A stretch of 31,778 nucleotides of DNA, taken from contig PATG01000081.1 in the NCBI GenBank assembly GCA_002713555.1, positions 4,845 through 36,622 on the forward strand, given 5' to 3'. This DNA comes from Planctomycetaceae bacterium. Its GTDB lineage: Bacteria > Planctomycetota > Planctomycetia > Pirellulales > Lacipirellulaceae. Positions 25,349 through 31,778 of the stretch are shown here, piece by piece. The notes under the pieces are model-generated. The model had not been told where the DNA came from, searched no databases, and worked only from the letters and a program-made list of their open reading frames with translations. Position 1 is the stretch's first letter; each line of letters begins with the position of its first letter. A program made the translations under genes and the position numbers.

Positions 25349-25612
25349 TTACTCCTTGCCAATTTGGGAGAGATCGATTGCTTCGTCATGCAGCATGACC
25401 GGAATGTCGTCAATAATCGCATACAACAAATCACCCGCTTCGCGAACCAACCCGCCATCCAGTGGTTTTTTGACGAGTTGCCTACCCACGGTGGTAATTT
25501 TCTGGCAGGCAATTCCCTCGTTGATCTGCTCAACCAGATCGGGCTCTGCCAATGACAAGTACGAGTGATTTTGTGGGCAGCGGAGAATTTCGAGTAATTG
25601 GGTGTCGAACAA
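25349..25612 (-). CDS. Trm112-like (UPF0434/YcaR) small protein
   Basis: A small Trm112-like protein of 87 residues; relatives stabilise methyltransferases or have no known role in bacteria. The opening [18 protein letters not shown] and the closing [28 protein letters not shown] are the family pattern. Only one Cys (in RCPQ) remains of the usual zinc-binding cysteines, so zinc binding is unlikely. The start is TTG 25612, with AAGGA eight bases upstream and no other sensible start; the frame is open farther up to 25675. It is the first gene of the operon with the HIT gene and the decayed methyltransferase. A methyltransferase partner would fit the family role, but the partner here is broken. 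Confidence 0.8.
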   Translation of the reverse strand: MFDTQLLEILRCPQNHSYLSLAEPDLVEQINEGIACQKITTVGRQLVKKPLDGGLVREAGDLLYAIIDDIPVMLHDEAIDLSQIGKE

Positions 25613-25926
25613 CAGAGTGATCCTTGGCGCGTAATTTCTTACAGAATGGCAAAAACATGCTGGCGCTGCGCGCACTGCATTTTAGCTTGCCTATTGTATG
25701 CTGTTGCTGTTTTTGTTGCTAGCAGGACCCCCAGTCGGGCGAAAACACCGCATGCAGACCTCCTACTTTCACCCTTTCAGCCAATCCGTAACCACATGGT
25801 CAGCTGATGAAATTAGCTTGCCAGTGCCGATAACTAAGAAGATGTCGTAGTCAGCCGCTGTTGCTGAATCTTGTCTAGTGCAGCGGGCGACAAGTTTGTG
25901 ACTAGTTTTTTCGCCGAGGTGAAATC

Positions 25927-26586
25927 ATGACTCCTCTCCGATGTTGGACGCCAATCGTGCTCATGCTCACTCTGATGAGTGTTAGCAAAACTAACCAGGC
26001 CCAGGAGATCGTAACAGGTACCGATGGGAATCGTTATCAAGTAACGCGTCGTGTGACACAGCGGCAAGTACCCGTAACCGAGATGCAAGAGCGCACCCAG
26101 ACAGTTTATGCACAGCAACTAACCACTAACACCATTAACCACCAACAACTCTATTGTGTGCCCAATACGACGTATCGCTGGGATACACGTTTGCGAGGTC
26201 GGTGGAATCCTTTTGTAACGCCCTACTGGACCTACAACCTGCGACCGGTCACAACCTGGAGTACACAAGTCGCCAATGTCCAGATTCCCATGAATCAAGT
26301 AGCATGGGTGCCTCAGACGCGAACCGTACAAGTTCCGGTAACGACCTACCGCACGGCAGAAGTCGAAGAGACCACACGCGTAGCGATGAACGAACCGCGT
26401 TCACTAGCCAGCGCTCGACCACTAAGTAGTAGCCCCACGGCCACAATCGCTGCCCGACCCAGCATCGCTACCAACTCAACAGCAAGAGCCTTGAGTAGCA
26501 CACCCCTTGGCGGCGTGGCCATGGAAAATGATCCACCGCGTCAGGCGACAGGCTGGCAATCGCCGAGCAGCTCAAGCTATCGCTAA
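25927..26586 (+). CDS. Secreted protein with repeated VPVT-type segments
   Basis: The family is not one I can name. The 219 residues have a signal peptide (MTPLRCWTPIVLMLTLMSV, cleavage near NQAQ), then repeated Arg/Gln/Thr/Val-rich segments (RRVTQRQVPVTEMQERTQTV and RTVQVPVTTYRTAEVEETTR), a central aromatic part (YRWDTRLRGRWNPFVTPYWT), and a Ser/Ala/Thr-rich disordered C-terminus ending SPSSSSYR. Similar small secreted repeat proteins seem common in planctomycetes (general memory). GAGGTG lies six bases before ATG 25927. It probably goes to the cell envelope. A strong hairpin terminator follows 30 bases after the stop. Confidence 0.8.
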   Translation: MTPLRCWTPIVLMLTLMSVSKTNQAQEIVTGTDGNRYQVTRRVTQRQVPVTEMQERTQTVYAQQLTTNTINHQQLYCVPNTTYRWDTRLRGRWNPFVTPYWTYNLRPVTTWSTQVANVQIPMNQVAWVPQTRTVQVPVTTYRTAEVEETTRVAMNEPRSLASARPLSSSPTATIAARPSIATNSTARALSSTPLGGVAMENDPPRQATGWQSPSSSSYR

Positions 26587-26615
26587 TTGCAGAGAGCCAT
26601 TCAAGTAGAGGCGAT

Positions 26616-26660
26616 ATAAAAAAAGGGAGCGCACTCCAGGGAGTACGCTCCTTTTTTATA
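26616..26660. terminator. Bidirectional hairpin terminator
   Basis: A GC-rich stem (GGAGCG...CGCTCC, one mismatch, then ACTC/GAGT, small loop) is flanked by AAAAAAA on the left and TTTTTT on the right. It can end transcription from both sides: the secreted protein gene from the left, and the small protein gene on the minus strand from the right. It is the clearest intrinsic terminator in the window. Confidence 0.9.
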
Positions 26661-26797
26661 GCACACACCCGGGCTGAGGCGGACAGTAGTCTAACCTGGA
26701 TGGTGCTGTGAATTGCAGGCACTGGCCAATGCGGGACAGTGTGATTGTGGGACAGGGTTTTTGTGGCAAAGTTATCCCTGGCCGATGAAATTCTTTG

Positions 26798-27091
26798 TCA
26801 GGTTTTAGACCGTCTTCGCGACTTACGTCCCGCTGGTGCCGCGCTCCATTCTTTGGTCAAACTTTCGAACACTTCTGGCGCTTCGTAGCGAACGACTCCT
26901 TTGGATTCAGGCATAGGGCCGATCAGTCCACGGAAGACGGGCATACCCCGCAGACTCAAATCCGTACTACAATCGTCGATACCAATCTGCGTATGCATCT
27001 TGAGAACCGCATCTTCATGTCTATAGTCACGCGTACGGAGTTCACCGTTTTTTCCGCGCGTGACAATACGAAACATTTTTTCGGCCGCCAT
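26798..27091 (-). CDS. Small conserved-looking protein of unknown function
   Basis: A 97-residue protein without signal peptide or membrane helix; I do not recognise the family. It opens MAAEKMFRIVTRGKNGELRT and contains YRHEDAVLKMHTQIGIDD and SLRGMPVFRGLIGPM, then a basic, disordered C-terminus (AGRKSRRRSKT) that could bind nucleic acid (inference). AGGA lies six bases before ATG 27091. The gene ends about 140 bases from the shared terminator and stands alone, so no operon context helps. Coding composition supports a real gene. Confidence 0.7.
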   Translation of the reverse strand: MAAEKMFRIVTRGKNGELRTRDYRHEDAVLKMHTQIGIDDCSTDLSLRGMPVFRGLIGPMPESKGVVRYEAPEVFESLTKEWSAAPAGRKSRRRSKT

Positions 27092-27462
27092 GCGATTCCT
27101 CGCTATCAGGGGGAGAGAGTGGGGTGCGTGCTTCAGGATACTGACTGATATCGGCGGATGCTGGCACGAACGACGAAAATTTTGCTCCTCCTATGCTTAC
27201 CAGTAACAGCGTGCGAAATCCGCAAATCTGGTCCTAGCAGTTACCGTCCGCACAGAGCGAGCCAATGTTGGACACCTGCGCCGGTTGTACCATCTGGGAA
27301 ATATCCGGTCAGACGGAACAGAGGAAATGGACAGCACCCGTCCCTGCAACCCACCACATATTAGGCGTGAAACGGTCTTTAGGGGCCATTCGCATCGGGC
27401 AAGATCTACGGGCAGATGTTCTTGCTCATCCCCACTTAGCTCATTAAAATCGGGGTTCCCCC
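27092..27462. other. Intergenic region upstream of tRNA-Ser
   Basis: This 371-base gap holds one weak candidate gene (27158-27364). No repeat or clear terminator hairpin could be seen. The tRNA promoter should lie in the last 60 bases, but no hexamers were assigned. Confidence 0.45.
27158..27364 (+). CDS. Possible small lipoprotein
   Basis: A 68-codon frame starting at ATG 27158 begins with MLARTTKILLLLCLPVTAC, a basic-hydrophobic stretch ending in a lipobox-like VTAC, with the Cys at 19. The rest (EIRKSGPSSYRPHRASQCWT and on) is Pro/Arg/Ser-rich and ends at TAG. The ribosome binding site is weak (GGCGG directly before ATG). Small lipoproteins of this type exist in many bacteria, but chance cannot be excluded for so short a frame; no homology is recognised. 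Confidence 0.3.
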   Translation: MLARTTKILLLLCLPVTACEIRKSGPSSYRPHRASQCWTPAPVVPSGKYPVRRNRGNGQHPSLQPTTY

Positions 27463-27545
27463 GGAGGATACGCGAATTGGCTAGCAGCCTGACTCGAAAT
27501 CAGGTGCCCCGCAAGGGGTTGAGGGTTCGAGTCCCTTGTCCTCCG
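27463..27545 (+). tRNA. tRNA-Ser (anticodon CGA)
   Basis: The acceptor stem GGAGGAT pairs with GTCCTCC (one T-G pair) and the discriminator is G, as for serine. The anticodon arm CCTGA-CTCGAAA-TCAGG gives anticodon CGA, reading UCG. A long variable arm (CCCC-GCAA-GGGG) is typical of class II tRNAs such as tRNA-Ser, and the T arm has GGGTTCGAGTCCC. The 3' CCA is not encoded. It stands at the border of the AT-richer segment to its right. Confidence 0.95.
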
Positions 27546-28011
27546 CTTGGCATTAGATTGCTAAGAGTCACACAAAGTCCTAGCTCTTCTAGGGTTACGT
27601 CTTTTGTGCTCGATTTGTTTTCTTCATCGCACCCCTTCGTCGGCTGATGAGTCGGATCGCACCCTGCTCAGCAACATGCATACTAAATTGCTTGGTTTAG
27701 ATATGCTACACCGTGTTACTCTATCACTATATAATAAGATATATGAGACAACCGATTCTTGTAGCGATTTGTTCGGTGTAACGACTGACCCTGTTTAACG
27801 CTACTGGGAAATTCTCAAGCAGAATAGATCTTATGAATTTGATGTAACAGTAGACCAGCCGTTACCTTGTAATATATTGCCCTGCAATGCTTAAGTTTTA
27901 ATGCAGCGGAATACCTTGTTGAATCAGAATTAAGTTGCACTTTGGCAAGTTAATTGATGCTTATAAGCTGTATAGAGTATCAGTTCTGCCTCGACTCATC
28001 TGGGAGGTGTT
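27546..28011. other. AT-rich intergenic region between tRNA-Ser and the Hsp70 gene
   Basis: This 466-base gap is poorer in GC than the left part of the window. A small CCTAG/CTAGG hairpin at 27579-27593 may be the tRNA terminator. No gene or mobile element remnant could be recognised. The promoter for the Hsp70 gene should lie toward 27950-28000 but was not identified with certainty. Confidence 0.45.
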
Positions 28012-29952
28012 ATGGCCCGCATGCATCCTGTCGGCATCGATTTGGGGACCACTCAATCGGTAATCGCTTATGTCAATGCGGAGGGTAATACTGAGATACT
28101 CTTGAATTCAGAAGAAGAGACCCTAACGCCAAGTGTGGTTTTGATCGACAAGGGCAAAGCGGTCGTAGGAAAGAGAGCACTGGAAGCGAGTATCAACCTG
28201 TCTGGGCAGGTAGCTGAATGTGCAAAACGAGATATGGGACTCAGTTCCTACTCAAGAACTGTCGGCAATCGCCTTCTTCCACCCGAAGTAATCCAGGGTT
28301 TCATCCTCCGGCAACTTCGTAATGACATCTTGCTACGTCTCAACGATAATTTCCAAGTTGTCATTGCAGTACCAGCCTACTTTGACGAAAAAAGAAGACA
28401 GGCGACCATTGATGCGGCGAAGATGAGTGGCCTTGAAGTCCTAGACATTGTCAATGAGCCGACAGCCGCTGCCTTGGCTTTTGGTCAGACCTTAGGTTAT
28501 TTGAATGCATGTGGTGCTGCTAAGCAAAAGACGAATGCCCTGGTATATGACCTTGGTGGTGGGACGTTTGATGTTACTGTGGTTCAACTCGACGGATTAA
28601 GAGTCACAACCCTTGCCACCGATGGCGATGTACGTTTAGGTGGATACGACTGGGACCTGCGGTTGTCAGAGCATGCCAAACAACGCTTTATAGAAAAGCA
28701 CCCTAATTGCAAGCAATTTGACAGCGATTTTGAGTTTCATCTCCGACGTCTAGCTGAACAAGCCAAGCATGAACTCTCCGAATCAGCAATAACAAGGATA
28801 GTCATGAATCATGATGGGTGCAGTCTAGATGTCGAACTCTCTAGGCAACAATTTAAAGAGATTTCCGCCGACCTGTTAGAGAGAACGGCGTTTACCACTC
28901 AACAGACGCTAAGAGAAGCGGGGCTGAACTGGTCGAATATTGACCGGATTCTTCTTGTGGGAGGCTCTACACGCATGCCTATGGTTCGTGAGATGCTTTC
29001 AAATCTTTCTGGCCTCTCTCCTGAAACTACGATCCATCCGGACGAAGCAGTCGCTCGTGGTGCTGCCATTTTTGCGGTTTCAAAGTTACGAGAAAAGGGA
29101 CTTGCTGCTGATGCTCCTAATCTAAGGATTACTGACGTAGCTTCTCACAGCCTGGGTATCGAAGGAATCGACGAAAGAACATTGCGAAAGGAAAACATCT
29201 CCTTAATTGCTCGCAACTCATCCTTGCCTAAAGAAGTTGTACGCGAATTTGTTACGAAAGAAGATGACCAGAATAATGTTTTGGTAAGACTATTAGAAGG
29301 GGAGAGCAGCCAGCCTGAGCATTGCAGTGAACTAGGTCGAGCACGAATAAAGAATCTTCCTCGTGGACTTCAAAAAGGGACTAAGGTTAAGGTTGTCTAT
29401 CGACTTGATAGTAATGGAAGACTCTCAGTGAATGCCAATATACCAGGAGTAGGTAGTGCGGCTCAGATCGATTTGCAGCGAGTTAAGTCTATTACCAACT
29501 CGAGATTAGATAGCTGGAAAAAAATTGTCTGTCGAGATGGTGGTCTTGTTAACTATGATGACATTGACCGATTGATTGAGTCCACTTTAAATGATTATGA
29601 ACCTGCCGCAACAGACTCTCCCTATCTAGAAAAACCAGGACTACAGAACATTAAATCTAAAGAGGCCACTTTGGAACCCGCCATTCAATCAGGAGCGCCG
29701 AAGGCTGCTTCGGATGGATTGAAGAGGACTGTGCGAGACCACAAGAGAGCAAATGCAGTGGGGCCAATGCAGACTTTGGATCTCATAAATAGGCGACGCC
29801 AACTGAAGAAAATGTTTTTTATCTTAGGACACGTTATTTTTTCGCTGGTTGGCATAATAGCTGGCATATTAATGCTCTGCTGGTTTCGGCCTGAATTGCA
29901 AGAGAATTTACCCAATTGGCTTCAGGAAATAATGGGAGAAGGTTCAAGATAG
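28012..29952 (+). CDS. Membrane-anchored Hsp70-like (DnaK family) chaperone
   Basis: An ATP-dependent chaperone-like protein of 646 residues. The Hsp70 ATPase domain shows phosphate 1 VGIDLGTTQSV (about 7-17), VNEPTAAALAFG (147-158), phosphate 2 YDLGGGTFDVTV (179-190) and the adenosine motif ILLVGGSTRMPMV (313-325). A substrate-binding-domain-like beta region follows (about 375-490), ending near VNANIPG. The usual helical lid is replaced by a polar linker and one transmembrane helix at about 601-625 (FFILGHVIFSLVGIIAGILM), with a 21-residue tail, so the chaperone domain should face the cytoplasm. GGGAGG lies 4 bases before ATG 28012. Base composition is lower in GC than the left part of the window, and Arg is often AGA. 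It pairs with the J-like gene 69 bases downstream. Confidence 0.93.
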   Translation: MARMHPVGIDLGTTQSVIAYVNAEGNTEILLNSEEETLTPSVVLIDKGKAVVGKRALEASINLSGQVAECAKRDMGLSSYSRTVGNRLLPPEVIQGFILRQLRNDILLRLNDNFQVVIAVPAYFDEKRRQATIDAAKMSGLEVLDIVNEPTAAALAFGQTLGYLNACGAAKQKTNALVYDLGGGTFDVTVVQLDGLRVTTLATDGDVRLGGYDWDLRLSEHAKQRFIEKHPNCKQFDSDFEFHLRRLAEQAKHELSESAITRIVMNHDGCSLDVELSRQQFKEISADLLERTAFTTQQTLREAGLNWSNIDRILLVGGSTRMPMVREMLSNLSGLSPETTIHPDEAVARGAAIFAVSKLREKGLAADAPNLRITDVASHSLGIEGIDERTLRKENISLIARNSSLPKEVVREFVTKEDDQNNVLVRLLEGESSQPEHCSELGRARIKNLPRGLQKGTKVKVVYRLDSNGRLSVNANIPGVGSAAQIDLQRVKSITNSRLDSWKKIVCRDGGLVNYDDIDRLIESTLNDYEPAATDSPYLEKPGLQNIKSKEATLEPAIQSGAPKAASDGLKRTVRDHKRANAVGPMQTLDLINRRRQLKKMFFILGHVIFSLVGIIAGILMLCWFRPELQENLPNWLQEIMGEGSR

Positions 29953-30021
29953 CAAAGCCGTTTATTGGCCAGGGATAACCTTCTGTAAATACCCACGCAT
30001 TGTATTAAAAGTATTCTAAAA

Positions 30022-31778
30022 GTGACTCCTCACAAATCAAAAACTAATCTTGACCCCTACCACAAGTGGCTGGGAATTCCTCCTCAGGAACAACCTGCGA
30101 ATCATTATCGCCTACTAGGTATAGATCTTTTTGAGGACGATGCAGACGTAATTTCTATAGCAGCAGATCGACAGATGGCTCATATCAAGACTTTTGCAAC
30201 TGGTCTGCTAGGTTGCCAGTCTCAACAGATTCTTGAAGAATTGGCTCGAGCTAAACTCTGCCTTCTCAATCTAAACAACAAGGACAGATACGACTCGAAG
30301 TTACGAATCGACTTGGCTGCAAGCGGCTCGATTCCTAGTCCACATGTATTGAATTCGGCTCGGGTCACAATGGGAGTTCCTGAAATTACGGGAGAACAAA
30401 TAAATATTGTCACCGTCGACGATTCTCTGGTTGGCAGGTTGAAGAATAACAGGGAGCGAAAACAGCACTCTAAGCTTAGGCAGGTACTTCGACTAATACT
30501 TTCTATCGCCTCTTTTGCCGTCCCTTTGGCTATTGGATATGCCGTCCTTTCAGAACGTGGATTTTTCGAGGGCAAGGTGAAGCAGGCAGTTCGGCAGGAA
30601 TTGCCCGATGCCCCCCCTCGGCAAACCCCTAGGCAAACAAGAGCCTTGCCTAAGAAGAGAGCCTTGCCTAAGAAGAGAGCCTTGCCTAAACCGATCTCCA
30701 TTCGTCCTGTGGCTGAAAAGATTACACCTGCCACTCTTCCTGTAATCAATCCATTGGCTGTACTCCCGAAGCATATTAGTCTCCCTGACTCTGAAGTTTC
30801 TGATCCTGTGCCGATACTATATCTTAAGGAATCAGCGCAACTATCTTTCGCTGGCTCAGATGGCATTTTTATAGTGGATGGCACGGTCGCCTGGAAGAAA
30901 TCCGAAGACACCCCTCCTGTAGACATCGCCCGGATAATGCATGAAAAAGAACATATTGTGTTTGCCTGGAATATTGGCGTTCCCGAAAAAGCAGTAACTG
31001 CGATAACCAACTCTATATTGCAAATAAACGAGGGTGCCTTCCAATCTTTTGTTGCTCTGCGGGAACCTGTCGTAGGCAACCCACTTGTTTTAGATCTAAA
31101 AAAGCCCATAAGCAGAGTCATCTGCAATTGCGAGAATCTGCCGCCTGCAGAAGATATATATTTTGACTTCTCTGGAGCTTCAAGTTTACCTAAACATGTT
31201 GCATCTGGTTCTGATTTCCACACACTTAAAGTCCGCGAAGAGTCCTTATTGAGGTATTCCACACAGGATCCTATTAAGACTCGCTTGGCCATTCGTAAGC
31301 GCGGGAACGTAGTAATGGTTGAGATTACAAGCGCATATCTACTTCCATCTGGAGACGAGGAGGTGCTAGCAATACCGCGAGGTGCGAAAAAGCGCAAGGA
31401 GATAGAAAATCTTATTATGTCGGCAGAAAATGCCACGGAGGCCTTGCCTGGATTGAGGACCTACAGATCGCGGGCATTCTCTGAATTATCTAGTGCAGAA
31501 TCCATGAAAACCTCCTATGTAGCAAACGGCGTATTGATCAATGACCCATCGCTCGTGGGACGGAAAAACCTACGCATAAGAAATGCCAACCGCGAGATTG
31601 CTGCAACTGAGGAGAACATTGAACGCGCTGAATACTTGATAAAAAATAAGGGTGCATTCTTAAGGGAGCTAGAATCCCTAAACCGTATTTCTGAATTTGC
31701 ACAGAGATTAATAAACATTGAGAACTACTCCTATCGCTTCTACACAACCTCTGGTGAACATCAAATAGACTTGGTTGT
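30022..31778 (+). CDS. J-like membrane protein, partial (runs off the window)
   Basis: An uninterrupted frame of 585 codons from GTG 30022 to the window end, without stop, so the C-terminus is missing. The opening DPYHKWLGIPPQEQPANHYR, LLGIDLFEDDADVISIAADR, and ARAKLCLLNLNNKDRYDSK follow the order of a J domain (YYxxLGV..., helix II, ...AYEVLSDPxKRxxYD), but the HPD tripeptide is absent: QMAHIKTF stands in its place. One transmembrane helix follows at about 155-176 (VLRLILSIASFAVPLAIGYA), then a Pro/Lys/Arg-rich linker with three repeats (RALPKK) and a large extracytoplasmic region of unknown fold. A late helical segment (NREIAATEENIERAEYLIKN) may be a coiled coil. GTG is chosen because no other start precedes the J-like motif in this frame. 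A chaperone partner role with the neighbouring Hsp70 is inference. Confidence 0.8.
   Translation, partial: MTPHKSKTNLDPYHKWLGIPPQEQPANHYRLLGIDLFEDDADVISIAADRQMAHIKTFATGLLGCQSQQILEELARAKLCLLNLNNKDRYDSKLRIDLAASGSIPSPHVLNSARVTMGVPEITGEQINIVTVDDSLVGRLKNNRERKQHSKLRQVLRLILSIASFAVPLAIGYAVLSERGFFEGKVKQAVRQELPDAPPRQTPRQTRALPKKRALPKKRALPKPISIRPVAEKITPATLPVINPLAVLPKHISLPDSEVSDPVPILYLKESAQLSFAGSDGIFIVDGTVAWKKSEDTPPVDIARIMHEKEHIVFAWNIGVPEKAVTAITNSILQINEGAFQSFVALREPVVGNPLVLDLKKPISRVICNCENLPPAEDIYFDFSGASSLPKHVASGSDFHTLKVREESLLRYSTQDPIKTRLAIRKRGNVVMVEITSAYLLPSGDEEVLAIPRGAKKRKEIENLIMSAENATEALPGLRTYRSRAFSELSSAESMKTSYVANGVLINDPSLVGRKNLRIRNANREIAATEENIERAEYLIKNKGAFLRELESLNRISEFAQRLINIENYSYRFYTTSGEHQIDLV
30640..30689 (+). 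repeat. Three tandem copies of an 18-base coding repeat
   Basis: The unit AGAGCCTTGCCTAAGAAG occurs at 30640, 30658 and 30676 (the last copy incomplete), encoding RALPKK repeats in the linker after the membrane helix of the J-like protein. The copies are almost identical at the DNA level, which suggests recent slippage or expansion; copy number could vary between strains. Confidence 0.85.

Noticed and set aside
27644..27651. CTGATGAG, the start of a hammerhead ribozyme core.
   Set aside because: No GAAA follows a stem II at the needed distance and no cleavage-site stem could be found.
26771..29979. Inverted 13-base match (26771-26783 and 29967-29979) as possible ends of an element around tRNA-Ser and the Hsp70 gene.
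   Set aside because: Several 13-base matches are expected by chance in 32 kb, and there is no longer similarity, duplication or recombinase.
30222..31436. A 404-codon open frame on the minus strand.
   Set aside because: It lies antisense to the unbroken J-like reading frame, which has recognisable motifs and runs through to the window end; the antisense product has Ser/Arg/Phe-rich, non-protein-like composition.
1..31778. CRISPR arrays, toxin-antitoxin or phage defence genes.
   Set aside because: No regularly spaced direct repeats, cas-like motifs or paired small toxin and antitoxin genes were found on reading the window.

Overview
The window looks like a chromosomal segment of a planctomycete, most likely of the Pirellulales. 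The signs are a DUF1559 pseudopilin-like protein, a secreted protease-like protein with dockerin-type repeats and a PEP-CTERM sorting tail, Gln-rich and NPF-tailed secreted proteins, a membrane-anchored Hsp70 followed by a J-like membrane protein, and many genes with weak Shine-Dalgarno sites. This placement is inferred from gene content; no marker gene fixes the species.

Layout. 1-5.0 kb: envelope and secreted proteins (FKBP-type prolyl isomerase, DUF1559 protein, small two-helix membrane protein, subtilase-like PEP-CTERM protein). 5.3-11.1 kb: a sulfate assimilation block, with cysD and a fused cysN-cysC on the plus strand and, on the minus strand, a CysH-type APS reductase followed by an Rrf2-family regulator. 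A DinB-like protein, a small unknown protein and a 203-base inverted-repeat element sit between the two halves. Together CysD, CysNC and CysH cover sulfate to APS, PAPS and sulfite; the Rrf2 protein is the obvious candidate regulator. 11.2-15.5 kb: two secreted proteins of unknown function, a seven-helix membrane protein, a broken YceI gene, the 16S rRNA methyltransferase RsmE and an ExeA-like ATPase. 15.5-20.0 kb: a broken conserved gene and a very large cytoplasmic protein of unknown function. 20.1-24.1 kb: a possible 33-residue Cys-rich microprotein, a PQQ-propeller protein and an S46 dipeptidyl-peptidase. 24.1-25.6 kb: a Trm112-like protein, a HIT protein and a translationally coupled methyltransferase gene that is now broken by two frameshifts and by an IS3-family remnant. 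25.9-27.5 kb: small secreted and unknown proteins, a strong hairpin terminator and tRNA-Ser(CGA). 27.5 kb to the end: a visibly AT-richer segment with a membrane-anchored Hsp70 and a J-like membrane protein that runs off the window.

The strongest unexpected signals are three independently broken genes within 12 kb (YceI, a conserved unknown, a methyltransferase plus IS3 orfA remnant), the 203-base nested inverted-repeat element, the Hsp70/J-like pair whose J-like domain lacks HPD, and a SEC-C-like microprotein. All names rest on motif reading by eye; no database search was possible.
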